Assembly: GCA_963926055.1 (NCBI GenBank)
Contig: CAWUVK010000003.1
Span: forward strand, 186,001-250,000
Length of the DNA stretch: 64,000 bases
Direction: 5' to 3'
Origin: CAJXJP01 sp963926055
GTDB lineage: Bacteria; Patescibacteriota; Gracilibacteria; BD1-5; UBA6164
Of the stretch, positions 59,751 through 64,000 are shown one piece after another. The notes under the pieces were generated by a model that was given only the letters and a program-made list of their open reading frames with translations, made no database searches and was not told the origin of the DNA. Within the stretch, counting starts at the first letter, position 1, and each line of letters starts with the position of its first letter. A program made the translations under genes and the position numbers.

Positions 59751-61010
59751 TTGTTTAAAATAAAATGATGAAACCCATTATCGGGAAGTGTAAAAATCAG
59801 TTGATCAAAAAATGCAGCTCTACCAATTCTTGGAGCAGCTTTACTTGTAAACGGAAAAGTTACGCTTCATGGAATGCCAAAAATAGGAGACGTGATGACA
59901 TTTTTAGAAATTATGCAAGACGTATGAGTGGTATATACTTTTGAATGAAATACACTACATTTTGATGCAACAAACCTCAGAAAAGATAATTTAGATATAG
60001 AAAAACTCAAAAAAATTAGAGCTTCAATTTTTCTTTTAGCTCCTTTACTTCACTTTTTTGGAAATATTTCAATGCCACTTCCTGGAGGATGTGTTATTGG
60101 GAAAAGACCAATTGATGATCATATTAACGGTCTAGAAAGGATTGGATATACAGCAACTCATAATGATGAATCTATTGAATTACATGGAAATGTAGAATCT
60201 TGAGATAGAGTTTTAAATGCAGGTTTTTCTGTTTCATGAACTGAAAATTTACTCGTTGCAAATGTTTTAAGAAAAGGAACAACAACGATTGAACTTGCTG
60301 CAATTGAACCTCATGTGATGAATTTAATTGATTTTCTCAGAGCTGCAGGAGCAAATATAAAAATGCGTTACAATCATACAATAATTGTGCAATGAGTAGA
60401 ATCGCTTCAAGATAATTTTGAATTTGACGTTGTTGCTGATTATATTCAATCAGGAACTTATATGGTTTTAGCTGCATTGGCTTCAAAAGAGTATTTAGAT
60501 ATTCATAATGCAAGAATCGAAGATTTATTCATTTTTATAGAAAAATTAAAAGAAGCAGGTGTAAAAGTTCAAGATCTTTGAAATGATAATCTGAGAGTAT
60601 TTAAAGCGGAAAAATTAAAAGCGGTAAAAATTCAAACCAATGTTTTTCCAGGATTTCCTACTGATATTCAAGCACCATTTGGAGTTTTAATGACTCAAGC
60701 AGAAGGAACAAATAAAATTCATGAAGTTTTATTTGAAAATAGATTAAATTTCCTCTATGAATTAGAAAAAATGGGAACAAATGTAGCGATTTTAAATCCA
60801 CATGAAGCACTTGTTTTTGGAGCAAAAACACTTAAATGAGGAGCGACACTGACTTCTTGGGATTTAAGAGCCGGAGCTGCTGTAGTAATTGCTGCACTTA
60901 TCGCAGACGGGGATTCAACTGTAACAAATGTAGAATATATTCATAGAGGATATGAAAACTTTGTAGAAACACTTCAAGAACTTTGAGCAGATATTCAAGA
61001 AATAAAATAA
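59751..61010 (+). CDS. murA: UDP-N-acetylglucosamine 1-carboxyvinyltransferase MurA
   Basis: 419 residues, the canonical length, only if TTG at 59751 is the start: MFKIKGGNPLSGSVKISGSK (two adjacent TGA-glycines), then NAALPILGAALL. Catalytic Cys in LPGGCVIGKRP, R in RAGAAVVIAALIADG and IHRGYENF. First committed step of peptidoglycan synthesis; uses UDP-GlcNAc, likely supplied by the GlmU-like enzyme. The ATG at 59765 is out of frame. No Shine-Dalgarno. Confidence 0.94.
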
Positions 61011-61088
61011 TCTATTCATTTTATCGGAACTTTCTTTAATACTAAAGCAAGACACAATGAGAAAATATTTAATAAAAAATAAAAAATT

Positions 61089-61292
61089 ATGAAATTAGTA
61101 CCAATATTTTTAATAATTTTTGGGATAACATTACTTGTTTTTCCAGACTTAGTAGGGTATATTTTAGGAACTCTAGTATTAATGATGTGAGTGAGTGGTT
61201 TAGCCATTAGTAATATTTTCAAAAAAGCAAAATGACCAAATCCTCACGGAGAAGATTATGTTCAATTTGGAAAGTATAAAATTTTTAAATAA
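61089..61292 (+). CDS. Small two-helix membrane protein
   Basis: 67 residues: MKLVPIFLIIFGITLLVFPD, LVGYILGTLVLMMGVSGLAI, then soluble KKAKGPNPHGEDYVQFGKYK. Two TGA-glycines. 78 bp after murA; ends 1 bp before the terminator. Unknown function. Confidence 0.6.
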
Positions 61293-61328
61293 AAAAGTTC
61301 CCGGGAAATTTTTCCCGGGAACTTTTTT
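61288..61328 (+). terminator. GC-clamped terminator with CCCGGG core (copy 2)
   Basis: AAAAGTTCCCGGGAAA/TTTCCCGGGAACTTTT, loop TT, overlapping the stop of the small membrane gene. Confidence 0.85.
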
Positions 61329-61393
61329 TAATATTTGCAAAAAAAATCTAAATTTGATACAATTACATCAGAAATTCTAACATTGATTTATTT

Positions 61394-62374
61394 ATGATGA
61401 AAGATATATTTTTCTATATTCTCTTAGCAGCAATCTCATTTTTTCCAATTGTTATTTGGGCTTATATTTTTTCGTATATTGATGACAATCAGCTCAACAA
61501 AAAACGTTTTTTTGTGGGGATTTTATGAGGAGCACTTTCTGTATTTCCTATATTACACATGGAAAAAATTCTTAATTTTTTTGATTTTAAATACCTCAAT
61601 ACATTTTATTTCGCTTCGCAGATAAAAGATTTTTTTACCAGTATAGAGTTTTGAATTTCTTTGAGTTTATTTCTTATATTAATAGTATTTTCATCTTTTT
61701 TACTTTGAAATTTTTTCTTAAAATTTCGTGAAATAATGAAAATTTATTTTAAAAATATTTTAGTATTTTTATTTTTTATTTTATTTTTGATATTTTTTGT
61801 ATTTATTTCAAATTATATTTTAGATTTTGTAAATTTTGAAATAGCTGACTGAGTTGCTTTTGGAAATATTATCTTTAATTCACTCAAATTAATTGTTTTT
61901 TATTATTTGATAGTTGCGTTTATCGAAGAGGCAAGTAAACATTTCAATTTTTTACAATCGAGTGTATTACAAATTACTTCTATAAAAAATGGTGTTTTAT
62001 ATGCAATATTCGTCGCACTTGGTTTTTCTTTAGTAGAAAATATGCTGTATTTATACAATTATTACACTCAAGTTGGGATGAGTGGGGAATTGTTAAAATT
62101 ATATTTTTTCCGTTCAACTTTTGCTGTAATTGTCCACGTTTTATCCAGTAGTATTGTAGCATATTATTTTTCTAAAGCACTTTTAGAATATAAAAATAAA
62201 GACCTGAGTTTCCCTTATTTAAAAATATTTTTATTTGGTTTACTGGTTTCAGTTTTACTCCATATGGTGTTTGATGTGGCTTTGACACTTGGTTTTAGTT
62301 TTGTGATGTTTGTATATTTTATTTGATGATATCTCTATGTAAGTGGGATTTTTTACAATGATGATGAGGAATAA
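61394..62374 (+). CDS. PrsW-family intramembrane metalloprotease
   Basis: 326 residues, seven to eight membrane helices. All four PrsW motifs are visible: VAFIEEASKHFNF (EExxK), LVENMLYLYNY (ExxxY), FAVIVHVLSSSIV (HxxxS) and SVLLHMVFDVALT (HxxxD). Known PrsW proteins cleave anti-sigma factors; no anti-sigma substrate was recognised here. Either ATG at 61394 or 61397 can start. Confidence 0.85.
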
Positions 62375-62411
62375 AAAAAGTTCCCGGGAATTTTCCCGGG
62401 AACTTTTTTTA
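62373..62411. terminator. GC-clamped terminator with CCCGGG core (copy 3)
   Basis: AAAAGTTCCCGGGAA/TTCCCGGGAACTTTT with TT loop, between convergent prsW and traB-like genes. Confidence 0.85.
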
Positions 62412-63413
62412 TTGAAAAGGAGTAAGTTCTTTTGTTTCTATGATTTTCCAGTTTGGATCATTTTGTTGTAAAATTTCTAAAATTCCATCAAAATGAAGGG
62501 CTCCATATGTTGCAAAAATTTTATTATATTCACTTTGAATAATTTCTTCAGCTACTATTTTATTTCTTCCATCAAGAATAACTTCAAATAACTCTTCATT
62601 TCCAAAAGTATTTTGAATTTGTTTCATGATAGTATCATTTTTTGTCATAGCTGAGAGAATTGCTCGGTTTATAAACACCAGTATTTGTAATTCTCTTCCT
62701 TGTAAATTTGCTAGAGTTTCTATAGTTTGTCCATTTATATCTACGGGAGTTTTATATTCTTTTTCTACGTTTCTTTCTATTTTTAGATCATTATATGCTT
62801 GGATAATATTATCCATATTTGTATCAACATTGAAATCTAGAGTATTTACGAGTCATAAAAATTTTGAATTATCTTGTGGAACTAATCCATAGAGTTTTGA
62901 CATATTATTGTATAAGTTTTCATCAAACTCTACTCCGAGTGCCTTGTCAAATGCTTCACTACTTTCTTGGCTTCCAAGTTTCACTCATTCGAAAAAATAT
63001 ACATATCAATTTTGTTTGTATTTTGTGATTTCTTGAGCTATTTTCTCATAAAAATTCTCACTTCAAATATGAATCATATTTTGAAAAACTACAGTTTTTT
63101 CTCCATTTGTAATAGTGTGTTGTTCAATAGTAAGGGGATTTTGAATATTATGATAATATCAAAAATATCCTAAAGATGCAGAAATAATTATGATGAAACT
63201 ACAAGCAGAAAGTACGAAATTTCTCATAAATTCGGGAAAATCCATGATTGTTTTTTTTCTGTAACTCCTCCAAAAATAGTGAATTGAAAATAAAACCATA
63301 CCATAGACACTTAAAGTGAGAAATGTTTGTAAGATACCAACATATTGGTTGAGGTAAAAAGCTCAAATAGCAACAATTACACTCAAAATTACTGTAATAA
63401 TATTTTTAATCAT
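62409..63413 (-). CDS. TraB/GumN-like membrane protein
   Basis: 334 residues. Three N-terminal membrane segments (NIITVILSVIVAIGAFYLNQ; TFLTLSVYGMVLFS; FVLSACSFIIIISASLGYF) followed by a TraB-like domain: TVVFQNMIHIGSENFYEKIA (H of the first motif), GYVYFFEGVKLG (E-G), and YGALHFDGILEIL (G-x-x-H near the C-terminus). TraB proteins are candidate metalloproteases or pheromone-shutdown factors. Convergent with the PrsW-like gene. Confidence 0.72.
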
Positions 63414-63540
63414 TTTTTATTTTTAATTATTTATTGGCTTAAGTGTATAGATTTTTTGTTTTTTTCAAGGGTTTAATTTTTGACTTTTATAGAAATATAT
63501 TTTATAATTAGTGTAATATAATTTATTGAAAAAAAATAAT

Positions 63541-64000
63541 ATGAAAAAATTTATTACCAGTATAGCGATATTTTTTGCTCTTGTCACAGTAACTATTTGA
63601 GGTGTTTCAGCTGGTTTTTTATCAGATTTATTTGATGGAGATTGAGCGCAACCATATATATGTCAAAATGATGATTGTGGTGCTGATAATGGAATAGCAG
63701 CTGTAAGTGATGCATTAGAATGATCAGAAAAAAATAAACCAGCTTCACAATATATTCAGGATATTGTAAATTATGTACTGACATTTATGGCTATTGTTTG
63801 AGTATTATATATAATTTATGCAGGATTTAATATTTTGACAGCAGCAGGGGATGACGAAAAAGTTTCAAATTCAAAAAAGACTATTACTTATGTTGTAATT
63901 GGTTTATTGATAATGTTTCTAGCATATTCAATTATAGCATTTATTTTTGGTATTTTTGATGAAGCATCTACTCCTAATACAACTTATCCGATTATGGATG
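63541..64000 (+). CDS. VirB2/TrbC-like pilin (partial)
   Basis: The first 153 residues; the gene leaves the window. Signal peptide MKKFITSIAIFFALVTVTIG, short Cys-containing loop (YICQNDDCGAD), then two hydrophobic helices (YVLTFMAIVGVLYIIYAGFN and TYVVIGLLIMFLAYSIIAFI) separated by a polar turn LTAAGDDEKVSNSKKT. This plan matches the T4SS pilin-like proteins common in CPR genomes. Confidence 0.68.

Noticed and set aside
1..64000. CRISPR array or prophage
   Set aside because: No regularly spaced repeats and no capsid, terminase, integrase or cas motifs were found on either strand.

Overview
The window comes from a bacterium that reads UGA as glycine (translation table 25), which points to the Candidate Phyla Radiation lineages Gracilibacteria (BD1-5) or Absconditabacteria (SR1). 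The DNA is strongly AT-rich. Conserved proteins (GyrA, RecA, AlaRS, TsaD, MurA, PheT, SufB, S4, L27) are interrupted by TGA exactly where the family has glycine, for example the RecA Walker A motif, the TtcA SGGKDS loop, the SufC signature LSGGE and the S4 start MRYTG. Real stops are TAA or TAG. All CDS coordinates below are therefore read through TGA. Most genes lack a Shine-Dalgarno sequence, and several have a TATAAT-like box ending 0-4 nt before the start codon, suggesting leaderless mRNAs.

Layout. 1-6431: translation and transcription cluster on + (end of infB, a cNMP-binding protein, infA, rpmJ, rpsM, rpsK, rpsD, rpoA, rplQ, rplM, rpsI, rpsL, rpsG, rpmA, tRNA-Thr). 6539-19842: a GlmU-like enzyme (-), gyrA, an unrecognised 1076-aa helical protein (-), alaS, a YvcK-family gene, a glutathione-transferase-like gene (-), recR (-), and a dcw fragment, ftsL-like and rsmH (-). 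20152-26383: Fe-S assembly (sufC, sufB, an A-type carrier, a short sufD), a thioredoxin/CcdA pair, a NifU-like protein and an IscR-like regulator. 26470-33652 (-): rplA, yidD, rplT, rpmI, infC, rpsT, pheT, recA, a zinc ribbon protein and a DnaQ-like exonuclease.

33762-48426 is an accessory stretch: a frameshifted peptidase-like gene and its partner, a sigma-region-4/HARE-HTH regulator, membrane proteins, two prepilin-like genes, an RluA-family enzyme, a Fur-family regulator, methyltransferases, tsaD, and two paralogous membrane proteins with nearly identical 3' ends flanking a phosphodiester-glycosidase-like gene. 48459-64000: a winged-helix regulator, a HIT protein, tyrS, an autoregulated PadR/PspC pair with a duplicated PspC domain, a second cNMP-binding protein, ttcA, envelope proteins, bL25, a PP2C-like/beta-propeller membrane protein, murA, a PrsW-like protease, a TraB-like protein and the start of a VirB2/TrbC-like pilin gene.

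The most interesting pattern is a scattered set of eight short genes that, unlike their neighbours, have Shine-Dalgarno-like sequences and almost no TGA-glycine codons. Three of them end at, or next to, an apparently native TGA stop that the host would read as glycine. They look like recent acquisitions from standard-code bacteria, caught at different stages of adapting to a genome without UGA termination.
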